This document shows, one piece after another, positions 35,344 to 45,521 of a DNA stretch of 64,000 nucleotides. Numbering within the stretch: position 1 is the first letter of the stretch; each line of letters starts with the position of its first letter. The DNA lies in the NCBI GenBank assembly GCA_937136455.1, contig CAKZOO010000030.1:62001-126000 (forward strand), in the 5' to 3' direction. The DNA is from an uncultured Flavobacteriaceae bacterium (GTDB lineage Bacteria; Bacteroidota; Bacteroidia; Flavobacteriales; Flavobacteriaceae). The notes beneath the pieces were generated by a model. That model had not been told where the DNA came from, made no database searches, and saw only the letters and a list, made by a program, of their open reading frames with translations. A program made the position numbers and the translations under genes.

Positions 35344-37201
35344 ATTCGTTGATTTCAAATGGTTTGCCGCTAAGGGGTTTAGCGTATTCTTTTTCAAGTG
35401 TCTTCTCGAGCATTCTTCGCTCTAAATCTTTTCTAGTGATCTCACCTTTGAGGTATTTCTCAATCATTAGTGAGGCTATATGACCTGCGTATCTAGCGCC
35501 GTAATAGCCGTGTTCAATATAGACGGCAAGTGCAATTTTTGGATCTTCTACGGGAGCAAAAGCGATAAACAAGGAGTGATCGGTCAGTTGTGTTTTTACT
35601 CCGTCAATCAAGGTGTAGTTTTCAACGGTTCCTGTCTTTCCTGCAATAGATACTCCAGGTATTTGTATCCATTTTGCAGTACCTGTTTCGTATACGTCCC
35701 TCATCGCATCGATGATTGGTGCAAAGTGTTTTTTGTTGATCGTCGTTTGCTTGGCAATTGTAAAATTTGGATCTGAAACAGGTTCATCTCCAACTTTTCT
35801 AAGGATGTGAGGGGTGTAGAAAAAGCCTCTGTTAGCAATTGCTGCAGTCATATTGGCCAGCTGAATTGGAGTGGCTGCAACCTCTCCCTGTCCGATGGAA
35901 TTGGAAATAATAAAGGTCGGAAACCATCTGTTTTTGCCATAGGCTCTGTCGTAATAGGCGGTTGATGGAATTCTTCCAGGGGCTCCAGTTGGAAGATCAT
36001 AACCTAAATAATCTCCAAGCCCAAAACTCTTCATATGGCCTTCCCATACATCTTGACCCTCTGAAGTCTTGTCGAATTTGGCGTAGATTTTTTTAAAAGT
36101 GTCTGAAAAATAGGCATTGCAAGACACAGCAATTCCCTCTCTTAAGTCGCGAATACCTCCTCCACAGTGACATCCTTTGAGTTCGTTTCCAACGTAAAAC
36201 CCATTGTAGCACATCACTTTTGAATTGGTGTTAATGACTCCTTCTTCTAGTGCAACTAAGGCGTTGAGAATCTTAAAAGGAGATCCTGGTGAGGGTTGGG
36301 CCAAAAGTGCTCTATTCCAGGTAGGTTTTGCAATAGAATCGTAATACAGAGCTGTGTAATTGGCAGATCGATCCCTGCCCACTAACAATGCTGGATCGTA
36401 ATTGGGTCCAGTGATCAGGGATAGTATTTCTCCTGTCTTTGGGTCTAATGCCACAATACCCCCTCGCTTGCCAATCATTAAATCCTCTCCGTATTCTTGA
36501 AGTTCTTTATCGATGGTAAGTTCTAGATTGATCCCTGGTATAGGAACTGAATCGTATTGACCATTCTTATAGGGTCCAATGGTTCTATTAAAGCGATCTT
36601 TTTGGATGTAGTTTTTTCCTTTTTTTCCTCTTAGATAAGTTTCGTACTGCTTTTCAACTCCAGTTCTTCCAATAAGTTCTCCTGCGATATAGCCTGGATT
36701 GTTTTGTATTTCAAAATCGTTTACTTCACTGATGTAGCCAAGGAGGTTTGCTCCCGCATCAGTATGGTACTTTCTAAGGTTGATTTTTTGAATGTAAAAA
36801 CCTTCAAATTTTCGCATCTTTTCCTGAAGGACGGCATAGGTTGAAGCAGCGAGTTTAGAAACTAAAACGGATGGTAATCTGGGTGAATAGCGCTTTGCTT
36901 TTTCTAGGGATTGAATGAATTGTTCTTTGTCAATAGCGATTAGTTGGCAAAGTTCAAGAGTATCTAAGTTTTTTATTTCCCTAGGAATAACCATTAAATC
37001 ATAGGCAGGTTGATTGGAGACCAGTAAATTGTGATTGCGATCGTACATCAGGCCTCTAGTAGGATAAATAGTAGTTATCTTAATTGCTGGATCTTGACCT
37101 GGTCCATCTCCCTTAGACCCGATGAGTTGGAGATTGATCAATCGATAGGTGAATAACACACCTATTGCGATAATCAATAAAGGGAGTATGAGTTTTTTCA
37201 T
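35333..37201 (-). CDS. mrdA: Penicillin-binding protein 2 (class B transpeptidase)
   Basis: The 622-residue protein has one N-terminal helix (about residues 5-22), a PBP dimer domain and a transpeptidase domain. The three active-site motifs are present: SxxK as SPFK in QPSPGSPFKIL, SxN as SCN in IAVSCNAYF, and KTGT in IAGKTGTVENY. The SPFK form of the first motif is usual in Bacteroidota. It cross-links peptidoglycan during elongation with RodA. It overlaps mreD by 4 bp and rodA by 11 bp. Confidence 0.95.
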   Translation of the reverse strand: MKKLILPLLIIAIGVLFTYRLINLQLIGSKGDGPGQDPAIKITTIYPTRGLMYDRNHNLLVSNQPAYDLMVIPREIKNLDTLELCQLIAIDKEQFIQSLEKAKRYSPRLPSVLVSKLAASTYAVLQEKMRKFEGFYIQKINLRKYHTDAGANLLGYISEVNDFEIQNNPGYIAGELIGRTGVEKQYETYLRGKKGKNYIQKDRFNRTIGPYKNGQYDSVPIPGINLELTIDKELQEYGEDLMIGKRGGIVALDPKTGEILSLITGPNYDPALLVGRDRSANYTALYYDSIAKPTWNRALLAQPSPGSPFKILNALVALEEGVINTNSKVMCYNGFYVGNELKGCHCGGGIRDLREGIAVSCNAYFSDTFKKIYAKFDKTSEGQDVWEGHMKSFGLGDYLGYDLPTGAPGRIPSTAYYDRAYGKNRWFPTFIISNSIGQGEVAATPIQLANMTAAIANRGFFYTPHILRKVGDEPVSDPNFTIAKQTTINKKHFAPIIDAMRDVYETGTAKWIQIPGVSIAGKTGTVENYTLIDGVKTQLTDHSLFIAFAPVEDPKIALAVYIEHGYYGARYAGHIASLMIEKYLKGEITRKDLERRMLEKTLEKEYAKPLSGKPFEINEYDW

Positions 37202-37707
37202 TTCTTCTGCTTGCTAAACAAAGATAAGAGAAGCAGCATTAAAATAAAGCTCACAAGACTTGTTGTGATAATTTTTTTCGTGATAAGCCATCCATTAGAG
37301 CTACTCATTCCCTCAGAAATGAAGAAGACAGCCTGATGAATGAGTACCAGTAAACCTAAATAACTCATTCGTTGTATCAGAGTTGTATCGCTAAATTTAA
37401 ATGACTTTTGTTCGGTAGCAATGCCAAAAATAAATCCTAAAATATAAGGTCTAAAATAAGTTACTATGAGGAGTGATAGTGTGTTAAAAGCCAAACTATC
37501 TGTGAGAATATCTAGGATGATTCCAAATACAAATCCTATAGAGAGCAGTACAGATCTATTTTGGGAAGTCGGATAGTCGTATACGAACAGCAAGTATACA
37601 ACTGGGGAAACAAATCCAAAAAGGTGCACCTGATTGAGCACAAATACTTGCACAAGCATGAGCAATAGTAATTTGCCGATATAATAGATGCTGTTATCTG
37701 GATTCAC
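37198..37707 (-). CDS. mreD: Rod shape-determining protein MreD
   Basis: The 169-residue inner-membrane protein has five to six helices and the PVVYLLFVYDYP and SIGFVFGIILDILTDSLAFNTLSLLIVTYFRPYIL segments found in MreD. It has no catalytic motif; it stabilises the MreC-PBP2-RodA elongation complex. It overlaps mreC by 14 bp and mrdA by 4 bp, showing tight coupling. Sequence conservation in this family is low, so the name relies partly on its place in the mre operon. Confidence 0.85.
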   Translation of the reverse strand: MNPDNSIYYIGKLLLLMLVQVFVLNQVHLFGFVSPVVYLLFVYDYPTSQNRSVLLSIGFVFGIILDILTDSLAFNTLSLLIVTYFRPYILGFIFGIATEQKSFKFSDTTLIQRMSYLGLLVLIHQAVFFISEGMSSSNGWLITKKIITTSLVSFILMLLLLSLFSKQKK

Positions 37708-38500
37708 TGATGCTGTCTAATTGTTGAACTTCTTTTTGATCTTTGTTGACAATCACATAGGCGGTTCGAACTGCCCTGAGATCGTTAAAGAGTTTTACAT
37801 TGATAATGTAATCGCTCTGAGCCTTGTTGAGCTCATAAGAGCTCACTGAGCCAATGGGGATTCCTTCAGGAAAAATACTCGACATTCCACCGGTAACGAT
37901 TCGATCACCCACATTTATTTGTGCTACGTTGGGTATATCGATCAGTTGGACAATTGTTGGATCACTACCATCCCATATCAAGGATCCAAAATAATCGTTA
38001 GAGGCAATTTTAGCATTGATTCTTGAACGAATATTGAGGATGCTCTGAACAGTTGAATAGTGAGAGGAACTCTTTTCGATAATTCCAACAATTCCCAAAG
38101 GATTGATTACGCCCATATCTTGAGTGATGCCATCTTCGGTACCAACTGAGATGGTAAGGTAGTTGCTGTTAAGTCGATAAGAATTTTTGACAACCTCGGC
38201 AGGAATGACCTCATAGGGAAGCTCAAGTGAATCTCTTGAAGCATAATTGCTGTTGAATAAGGCTTCTTTCAATCGCTTGTTTTCTTCGATCAGCAATTGA
38301 TTGGTTTGATCTAAATTAAGGTATTGATCTAATTGAGCTACTTTTGAAAAAATTCCACCACTTACTGCCCATGAGGAGTTCAGGTATTTAGCTTGATGAA
38401 AACTGCGGTATTGAATCGAGAGACCAACAGCAATACTTAGGTAAAACAAAAATAAAAGCCTTGTTTTATTGCCTAGAAAGAAACTAATAAAACGATTCAT
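37694..38500 (-). CDS. mreC: Rod shape-determining protein MreC
   Basis: The 268-residue protein has one N-terminal helix (about residues 11-28), a periplasmic coiled coil (about 60-85, LLIEENKRLKEAL) and the double beta-barrel domain of MreC (YLTISVGTEDGITQDMGVINPLGIVGII, then VGDRIVTGGMSSIFPEGIPIGSV). MreC scaffolds PBP2 and RodA. It begins 20 bp after mreB and overlaps mreD by 14 bp. Bacteroidota MreC is usually of this length. Confidence 0.9.
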   Translation of the reverse strand: MNRFISFFLGNKTRLLFLFYLSIAVGLSIQYRSFHQAKYLNSSWAVSGGIFSKVAQLDQYLNLDQTNQLLIEENKRLKEALFNSNYASRDSLELPYEVIPAEVVKNSYRLNSNYLTISVGTEDGITQDMGVINPLGIVGIIEKSSSHYSTVQSILNIRSRINAKIASNDYFGSLIWDGSDPTIVQLIDIPNVAQINVGDRIVTGGMSSIFPEGIPIGSVSSYELNKAQSDYIINVKLFNDLRAVRTAYVIVNKDQKEVQQLDSISESR

Positions 38501-38520
38501 AGAGGACTTTTATGCTGTTA

Positions 38521-39549
38521 TTATCTCATCAAGATGCTCTTGTAGCGCTCTAAATTTTTAAGTGTAATTCCAGTTCCTCTAACTACAGCTCTAAGGGGGT
38601 CTTCTGAAATATATACAGGAAGATCAGTTTTGAGAGAAATGCGTTTGTCTAATCCTCTGAGCATGGATCCACCACCCGCTAAGAAAATACCCGTATTGTA
38701 GATATCAGCGGCGAGTTCAGGAGGTGTATTGGAAAGTGTTTCCATAACAGCATCTTCAATTCTCAAGATGGATTTGTCCAAAGCTTTGGCAACTTCTCGA
38801 TAACTGATTTGAATTTGTTTTGGTTTACCTGAGAGTAAATCTCTACCCTGAACATTGAGATCATCAGGTGGAGATTGTAAGTCTTCGGTGGCAGCACCTA
38901 TTGAGATTTTGATATTTTCTGCAGTAGACTCTCCAATGTAGAGGTTGTGTTGCGTTCTCATATAGTAGATGATGTCATTGGTAAAGACATCTCCAGCGAT
39001 CTTAACAGATTTGTCACATACAATACCTCCCAAAGCGAGAACAGCAATCTCTGTAGTACCACCTCCTATATCGATTATCATATTACCCTTAGGTTCCATA
39101 ATATCGAGACCGATACCAATGGCAGCAGCCATAGGTTCGTGAATCAAATAAACTTCTTTTCCGTTAACACGCTCACAAGACTCTTTTACAGCTCTCATCT
39201 CTACCTCGGTAATTCCAGAGGGAATACATACAACCATGCGAAGTGCAGGAGGGAAGAGTTTTTTCTTAAGGGCTGGAATTTCCTTGATAAACATGGATAT
39301 CATCTTTTCAGACGCGTCAAAATCCGCGATAACTCCATCTTTTAAAGGACGAATGGTTTTAATGTTTTCATGGGTTTTTCCTTGCATCTTGTTAGCTTGT
39401 TTACCAACAGCGATGATTTTGTTAGTCATACGGTCCCTTGCTACGATAGAAGGACTGTCTACAACGACTTTGTCGTTGTGGATGATAAGCGTATTGGCTG
39501 TCCCTAAGTCAATAGCGATATCTTCAGTTAAAAAATCAAAAAATCCCAT
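38521..39549 (-). CDS. mreB: Actin-like cell shape protein MreB
   Basis: The 342-residue actin-fold protein forms membrane-bound filaments that guide the elongasome. It has the MreB motifs DIAIDLGTANTLI (phosphate 1), MIDIGGGTTEIAVLALGG (phosphate 2, with the start NMIIDIGGGTTE at about residue 155) and GIFLAGGGSMLRGLD (adenosine). It leads the mre-mrd-rodA gene set. The 42-bp gap to purH contains TATCTTAG on the minus strand, one or two bases off a -10 box, so it may also be read through from purH. Confidence 0.95.
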   Translation of the reverse strand: MGFFDFLTEDIAIDLGTANTLIIHNDKVVVDSPSIVARDRMTNKIIAVGKQANKMQGKTHENIKTIRPLKDGVIADFDASEKMISMFIKEIPALKKKLFPPALRMVVCIPSGITEVEMRAVKESCERVNGKEVYLIHEPMAAAIGIGLDIMEPKGNMIIDIGGGTTEIAVLALGGIVCDKSVKIAGDVFTNDIIYYMRTQHNLYIGESTAENIKISIGAATEDLQSPPDDLNVQGRDLLSGKPKQIQISYREVAKALDKSILRIEDAVMETLSNTPPELAADIYNTGIFLAGGGSMLRGLDKRISLKTDLPVYISEDPLRAVVRGTGITLKNLERYKSILMR

Positions 39550-39591
39550 TAATTGCAGTCGATTTTGGTTGTAGCTACTAAGATATGAAAA

Positions 39592-41118
39592 TTAATGTTT
39601 AAAATGACGTGTTCCTGTCATTACCATTGCCATTTTATTCTCATTGCAATAATCGATGCTCAATTGATCTTTGATCGAACCTCCTGGTTGAATTACAGCT
39701 GTAATTCCAGCTTGGTCTGCAATTTCAACACAGTCAGGAAATGGGAAGAAAGCATCAGATGCCATTACCGCTCCTTTTAAATCAAAATTGAAGGATTGAG
39801 CCTTGTGAATAGCCTGATTAAGAGCATCAACTCTTGACGTTTGACCAGTACCACTGGCGCATAATTGTTTGTTTTTAGCTAAAACAATGGTGTTAGACTT
39901 AGTGTGCTTACACAATTTAGAGGCGAAAATCATGTCTTCAATTTCAGCTTCAGTGGCTTTTTTATCAGTAACTGGATTTAAATCAGCAGCACTATCTGTT
40001 ATAGAATCTTTATCTTGAACGAGGTATCCATTTAAACAAGTTCGCACTTGTTTTTGATCCATTGAGGTTTCTTTTTTAACGAGGATAATTCTGTTTTTCT
40101 TGCTCTTTAAAAGTTCAAGAGCTTCAGCCTCAAAAGATGGAGCAATAACTACCTCACAAAACAAATCATTTACTTCAGTTGCTGTTGCCATATCAATTTC
40201 TTTATTGGCGATAAGTACACCACCAAAAGCAGATACAGGATCTCCAGCTAAAGCATCGATGTATGCCTGGGCAATTGTATCTCTAGTTGCTAAACCACAA
40301 GCGTTGTTGTGCTTTAAGATTGCGAAAGTAGGGGCGTCGTTTTTGAACTCTTCCATCAGTTGTACTGCAGCGTCAACATCTAAAAGGTTGTTGTAGGATA
40401 ATTCTTTCCCGTGTAATTGATCAAATAATGCTTCAAAATCTCCATAGAAGCTTCCTTGTTGATGTGGGTTTTCACCATAGCGTAAGGATTTAGAATCACG
40501 AACAGAAAGTTTTAATGATGCGATATTTTGATCCTGGTTAAAGTAGTTAAAGATTGCAGAATCATAGTGTGAAGAAACATCAAAAGACTTAGCAGCGAAA
40601 CGCTTGCGGTCTTCAAGTGAAGTTTCTCCATTTTTTTCGTTGAGTAGGTTTAAGACTTCCTGGTAATCTTCCATATTGGAAACGCAAAGAACGTCTTTAA
40701 AGTTTTTAGCAGCAGCGCGAATTAATGAAATTCCACCGATGTCTATTTTTTCGATAATGTCTTGTTCACTTGCACCTGATGCAACCGTTTTTTCAAATGG
40801 GTAGAGGTCTACAATCACTAAATCGATTTGAGGAATATCAAATTCTTTTAATTGCTCCTGATCTCCTTGGTGATCTCCTCTGTTTAAGATTCCACCAAAT
40901 ACTTTTGGGTGAAGCGTTTTAACACGTCCTCCCAAAATAGAAGGGTATGAAGTGACATCTTCAACTGGAACTACTGGAATTCCAAGTGATTGAATAAAGG
41001 ATTCTGTTCCTCCTGTAGAGTAAATAACAACTCCTTCTTGATGTAATTTTTCAACGATTGGTCCTAATCCGTCCTTGTGAAATACTGAAATTAATGCTGA
41101 TGCAATTTTTTTGTTCAT
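39592..41118 (-). CDS. purH: Bifunctional AICAR transformylase / IMP cyclohydrolase
   Basis: The 508-residue enzyme performs the last two steps of IMP synthesis. The N-terminal MGS-like cyclohydrolase domain has IYSTGGT and KTLHPKVFGGILNRG, and the transformylase domain has LRYGENPHQQGSFYG, DPVSAFGGVLIANKEID and SDAFFPFPDCVEIA. The ATG at 41118 (MNKKIASALISV) is used; the earlier in-frame TTG coincides with the -10 box TATTTTTG (41156-41149). It precedes mreB by 42 bp and may be cotranscribed with the cell-shape genes. Confidence 0.95.
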   Translation of the reverse strand: MNKKIASALISVFHKDGLGPIVEKLHQEGVVIYSTGGTESFIQSLGIPVVPVEDVTSYPSILGGRVKTLHPKVFGGILNRGDHQGDQEQLKEFDIPQIDLVIVDLYPFEKTVASGASEQDIIEKIDIGGISLIRAAAKNFKDVLCVSNMEDYQEVLNLLNEKNGETSLEDRKRFAAKSFDVSSHYDSAIFNYFNQDQNIASLKLSVRDSKSLRYGENPHQQGSFYGDFEALFDQLHGKELSYNNLLDVDAAVQLMEEFKNDAPTFAILKHNNACGLATRDTIAQAYIDALAGDPVSAFGGVLIANKEIDMATATEVNDLFCEVVIAPSFEAEALELLKSKKNRIILVKKETSMDQKQVRTCLNGYLVQDKDSITDSAADLNPVTDKKATEAEIEDMIFASKLCKHTKSNTIVLAKNKQLCASGTGQTSRVDALNQAIHKAQSFNFDLKGAVMASDAFFPFPDCVEIADQAGITAVIQPGGSIKDQLSIDYCNENKMAMVMTGTRHFKH

Positions 41119-41148
41119 GATCGAAAACTTCTTGTGAGATTTAAAGTG

Positions 41149-41156
41149 CAAAAATA
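41149..41156 (-). promoter_or_regulatory. Candidate -10 box of purH
   Basis: TATTTTTG on the minus strand matches TAnnTTTG exactly, 30 bp upstream of the chosen ATG. No TTG is seen at the usual distance upstream. Confidence 0.45.
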
Positions 41157-41195
41157 GTGTTTTTTTACACCTTTTTTAAACTAAAAAATAAGGAA

Positions 41196-41648
41196 TTATA
41201 AAATGGTCGCAAGCTTCTTGCAAATGCCTTCTAATAAGTGGACATCAGGTTCTGAAAACGCATCAATGGTATGTGAATCAATATCGATTTGACCAATATT
41301 GTCACCATCTTTTATAATAGGGATTACAATCTCTGACTTAACGGTAATACTACAAGCGATATAATTGTCTTGAGCACTGACATCGGGAACAATAAAGTTT
41401 TCATTGCTAAGGGCGACTTGACCGCAAATTCCCTTTCCAAATGGAATTACAGTATGATCCGTTGGTTCTCCAGAATAAGGACCGAGAAGTAACTCTCTTT
41501 TATCACCGTTTTTAAAGTAAAAACCAACCCAGTCGTAATGAGAAACACTTTCTCTTAAAAGGTCGCAAATTGATTGGAGTAATTGATCGGAATCACTAAA
41601 GGTGCTGTATAGTGATTGGAGCTGCTGTTCTAATGCTTGATAATTCAT
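41196..41648 (-). CDS. Free methionine-(R)-sulfoxide reductase (GAF-domain fRMsr)
   Basis: The 150-residue single-domain GAF protein matches the fRMsr family that reduces free Met-R-sulfoxide: DWVGFYFKNGDKRELLLGPYSG, PFGKGICGQVA (C75), and DNYIACSITVKSEIVIP (C99, the expected catalytic Cys), with the usual 24-residue spacing between them. The third Cys present in the E. coli enzyme (10 residues before C75) is absent here. The gene starts 9 bp after the RelE-like toxin stop, so it appears to share the transcript of the toxin-antitoxin pair. Confidence 0.8.
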   Translation of the reverse strand: MNYQALEQQLQSLYSTFSDSDQLLQSICDLLRESVSHYDWVGFYFKNGDKRELLLGPYSGEPTDHTVIPFGKGICGQVALSNENFIVPDVSAQDNYIACSITVKSEIVIPIIKDGDNIGQIDIDSHTIDAFSEPDVHLLEGICKKLATIL

Positions 41649-41657
41649 TTGGCAAAA

Positions 41658-41924
41658 TTAAGGAAAGAGTTTATAAATATCATTCCTTTTTTTTAATCTA
41701 GCTAAAAGTATAGTGTCTTCAAATCTTAAAATTCCAATTCTGTATATTCCAATTTTGGCTCGATATGCGTTTGTGTATGCTTTTAATTTTTTAATGTTGG
41801 GAATTGAATGTATTTCATTTGATGATTTTAATAATTCAATTAATGAGATAATAGTTGTTTTTGTTTTTCTGTCTTTTAATTTAAGTAGATCACTTTTGAA
41901 TTGGCGATGATACTGAACAATCAT
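41658..41924 (-). CDS. RelE/ParE-superfamily toxin
   Basis: The 88-residue protein has the compact fold pattern of RelE/ParE toxins: YHRQFKSDLLKLKDRKTK, a central KKLKAYTNAYRAKIGIYRIGILRF strand run, and the closing LLARLKKRNDIYKLFP. Relatives are ribosome-dependent mRNA interferases or gyrase poisons; which applies cannot be told here. Its start overlaps the antitoxin stop by 4 bp (ATGA), the normal arrangement for type II pairs. Confidence 0.8.
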   Translation of the reverse strand: MIVQYHRQFKSDLLKLKDRKTKTTIISLIELLKSSNEIHSIPNIKKLKAYTNAYRAKIGIYRIGILRFEDTILLARLKKRNDIYKLFP

Positions 41925-42175
41925 TCTTTTAGGATTTTCATTATTTCTTCTTCTGGAACAGTATCGCTTGGGTCTAAATTTTGCATCAAAAGTAAAAGCC
42001 CCAGATCTTCTTTTTCATCATCCGATAACATATTGAACTTCTCTCTTTCTTTTTGTTCTACAAAAAATCGCACAGCTTTTTCCATGAGAGCTTTAACACT
42101 TAAATCTTCAAAAGCTGAGATCACTTTTAATTTAGTTAAAGTAACATCATCAATGTCAATAATTTTTTTCATCAT
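41921..42175 (-). CDS. Ribbon-helix-helix-like antitoxin
   Basis: The 84-residue protein has an N-terminal strand and two helices (KIIDIDDVTLTKLKVISAFEDLSVKALMEKAVRFF), consistent with a ribbon-helix-helix DNA-binding domain, and an acidic C-terminal tail that would wrap the toxin. Start is M1 at 42175 or M2 at 42172. It precedes the toxin with a 4-bp overlap. A near-perfect 23-bp palindrome (42198-42220) lies in the promoter spacer and is the expected site for autorepression. The family is not one I can name. Confidence 0.7.
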   Translation of the reverse strand: MMKKIIDIDDVTLTKLKVISAFEDLSVKALMEKAVRFFVEQKEREKFNMLSDDEKEDLGLLLLMQNLDPSDTVPEEEIMKILKE

Positions 42176-42188
42176 AATAAATTTGTTT

Positions 42189-42220
42189 TAAATATACATT
42201 TTATATAATTTATATACAAT
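42189..42220 (-). promoter_or_regulatory. Toxin-antitoxin promoter with palindromic operator
   Basis: On the minus strand TTG (42219-42217) and TATATTTA (42196-42189, one base off the -10 consensus) are 20 bp apart. Between them lies TATATAA-T-TTATATA (42202-42216), a perfect 15-bp palindrome that extends to 23 bp (42198-42220) with one mismatched pair. The design matches the TetR operator at 12041-12073. The run is very AT-rich, so some symmetry is expected by chance. Confidence 0.5.
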
Positions 42221-42296
42221 ATATATTATTAAATGCATCTAAAAATAAAATTAATTAGAACTACTTTACTATAAATATGAATTCGACAAACAGCAT

Positions 42297-42326
42297 AAAA
42301 AAACCCCCAAGGAATCCTTGAGGGTT
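42297..42326 (-). terminator. Rho-independent terminator after groEL
   Basis: On the minus strand, 21 nt past the groEL stop, a stem AACCCTCAAGG / CCTTGGGGGTT with an ATT loop (one G-U pair) is followed by seven T. It cleanly separates groESL from the toxin-antitoxin unit. The remaining 42221-42296 sequence holds nothing I can identify. Confidence 0.85.
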
Positions 42327-42347
42327 ATTAATTATTTGATGTGTTGA

Positions 42348-43991
<1,644 letters not shown>

Positions 43992-43995
43992 TTAA

Positions 43996-44274
43996 TTAAA
44001 CAATTGCTAAAATGTCGCTTTCACGCATCATTAAGTAATCGACACCTTCTAATTTTAATTCAGTGCCAGTGTACTTTCCATAGATGACAGAATCACCAAC
44101 TTTTACAGTCATAGGGTTGTCTTTGGTACCAGGACCAATGGCAACGACTACTCCGTTTTGAGGTTTTTCTTTAGCAGTATCAGGAATGTAGATTCCAGAT
44201 GCAGTTTTCGTTTCAGCTGCAACAGGCTCGATCAATACGCGATCAGCCAAGGGTTTGATGTTTATTTTAGCCAT
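43996..44274 (-). CDS. groS: Co-chaperonin GroES (10 kDa)
   Basis: The 92-residue co-chaperonin has [39 protein letters not shown] with the mobile loop, and [30 protein letters not shown], normal for GroES. The ATG at 44274 (MAKINIKPL) is the conserved start; an earlier in-frame start adds 11 unrelated residues. It leads the groESL pair. Its own promoter must lie between this start and the secG terminator (44275-44353), where a 6-3-6 inverted repeat is found. Confidence 0.97.
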   Translation of the reverse strand: MAKINIKPLADRVLIEPVAAETKTASGIYIPDTAKEKPQNGVVVAIGPGTKDNPMTVKVGDSVIYGKYTGTELKLEGVDYLMMRESDILAIV

Positions 44275-44313
44275 AATTTTATGATATTGTTTTGTTATTT
44301 TCAGCATCTAAAA

Positions 44314-44328
44314 GGCATAAACTATGCC
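44314..44328 (-). promoter_or_regulatory. Inverted repeat in the groESL upstream region
   Basis: GGCATA-AAC-TATGCC is a perfect 6-bp inverted repeat 40-54 bp upstream of groES, between the secG terminator and the start. It is preceded on the minus strand by TCTAATTTGG, a near -10 or -33 element. It does not resemble CIRCE (TTAGCACTC-N9-GAGTGCTAA). It may be a heat-shock operator. Confidence 0.35.
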
Positions 44329-44353
44329 AAATTAGAAGTTAGTGATTTGAGGG

Positions 44354-44383
44354 TAAAAAAAATGCCAGCTTGTCAGCCGGCAT
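44354..44383 (-). terminator. Rho-independent terminator after secG
   Basis: On the minus strand, 22 nt past the secG stop, the stem ATGCCGGCT / AGCTGGCAT (one G-U pair) with a GACA loop is followed by eight T. It ends the miaB-to-secG transcript and isolates groESL. Confidence 0.9.
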
Positions 44384-44405
44384 CTTCAGATACTGTTATT
44401 TTGTA

Positions 44406-44750
44406 CTATTGTTGACTGTCATCAGAAGTAGCAGGTACTTCTGTAGGAAGTGTTTCTTGTACTTCGATTGGAGCCTCACTATTTAAGATTTTAGAATCTT
44501 GAGCTGCACCAAAGTTGCTTTTTAGTGCAACATTTGACATTAAGATTAGAACTACGAGTAGGGTAGCTAAGGTCCAAGTACTCTTATCTAAGAAATCACT
44601 TGTTTGTTTAACTCCACCAACTACTTGATTTGCTCCTCCACCTAGTGAACTAGACAATCCTCCACCTTTAGGGTTTTGAACCATAATCACTAACATCAAC
44701 AAGATGCTTACGATGATAATTAGCACTAAAAATATACTAAATGTACTCAT
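44406..44750 (-). CDS. secG: Preprotein translocase subunit SecG
   Basis: The 114-residue protein has two transmembrane helices (about residues 3-22 and 56-74) around the SecG signature VMVQNPKGGGLSSSLGGGANQVVGGVKQTSDFLDKSTWTLA-like segment, then an acidic, low-complexity tail common in Bacteroidota SecG. It is the accessory subunit of SecYEG. It is the last gene before a strong terminator, 8 bp after the TPR-type protein gene. Confidence 0.9.
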   Translation of the reverse strand: MSTFSIFLVLIIIVSILLMLVIMVQNPKGGGLSSSLGGGANQVVGGVKQTSDFLDKSTWTLATLLVVLILMSNVALKSNFGAAQDSKILNSEAPIEVQETLPTEVPATSDDSQQ

Positions 44751-44758
44751 GTCTTCTA

Positions 44759-45520
44759 TTATTTTTCTTTTTGTCTTTTTTTAATTGCCCTGATCTGGCC
44801 TGCAAAGAAACTATTTTTTTCTGGATATTTCAAACTTAAAATGGTATAAGCTTGAATCGCTTTGTCGTAATTCTTTTGTTCGAGATAAACTCTAGCCAAA
44901 GTTTCAGTCATGATCTCCCGTTCATCGATACTTGTGCTGAGATTGATGTCGATGGTTGGAGTGTAGTCTTTTTGAGGTTTGATTTTTGGTTTTTGCTGTA
45001 AAAAGGCCTCGATTTGAGCGCTCTTTTTGGAGCGTTTATGGTTTTCTTTTTCTTTTATTGTGATTTCACCTTTTGTCATATCTCGCTTTTGAGATAGTGT
45101 TTTAGAGCTGGTGAGTTCTAGCCAAGTAGCAAAAGAATGCATTTCTTTAGGGTTAAATTCTAGAGGTTGATCGACGATCAGGGTGTCGATATGCTGAAGC
45201 TCTTGCTCAGTTTTAGATAGGGATTCTTTTTCTGTGAAAGCTTCTTGAACTTGATTTTGAAGCTCCTCATTTACATCGTTAAAGACCTCTGAGGTAATAA
45301 AATTAAATAGGATGGTTCGATCAGTAGTGCGAGCAGCAGCTTCCTTTAAAGCTTTGTTGTATTTGTGAGAATTTTGATTTTTAAGTCCTTTGATATACAA
45401 AGAGTGAGCTGCCTGAAAATAGGGATAATCCTGTAACAATTCTTCCAATTGAGCAGTTTGCACTTTAGAATCTAAAAACTTAGGGTCTTTTAATATTTGG
45501 GTAAACTCACTTACATTCAT
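44759..45520 (-). CDS. Conserved TPR-containing protein of the lptE-secG operon
   Basis: The 253-residue protein is soluble, with no signal peptide. The N-terminal half is helical (LLQDYPYFQAAHSLYIKGLKNQNSHKYNKALKEAAART), and the C-terminal end has one TPR-like unit (TETLARVYLEQKNYDKAIQAYTILSLKYPEKNSFFAGQIRAIK). The middle is charged and low in complexity. It lies 1 bp after lptE and 8 bp before secG. It has the look of a cytosolic adaptor, but no function can be assigned. Confidence 0.65.
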   Translation of the reverse strand: MNVSEFTQILKDPKFLDSKVQTAQLEELLQDYPYFQAAHSLYIKGLKNQNSHKYNKALKEAAARTTDRTILFNFITSEVFNDVNEELQNQVQEAFTEKESLSKTEQELQHIDTLIVDQPLEFNPKEMHSFATWLELTSSKTLSQKRDMTKGEITIKEKENHKRSKKSAQIEAFLQQKPKIKPQKDYTPTIDINLSTSIDEREIMTETLARVYLEQKNYDKAIQAYTILSLKYPEKNSFFAGQIRAIKKRQKEK

Positions 45521-45521
45521 C

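Noticed and set aside
35344-35397. Longer RodA start
   Set aside because: It would overlap mrdA by 65 bp and adds a polar segment not seen in RodA; the ATG at 35343 gives the normal start.
44275-44353. CIRCE heat-shock operator before groES
   Set aside because: The TTAGCACTC-N9-GAGTGCTAA pattern was looked for and is not present.
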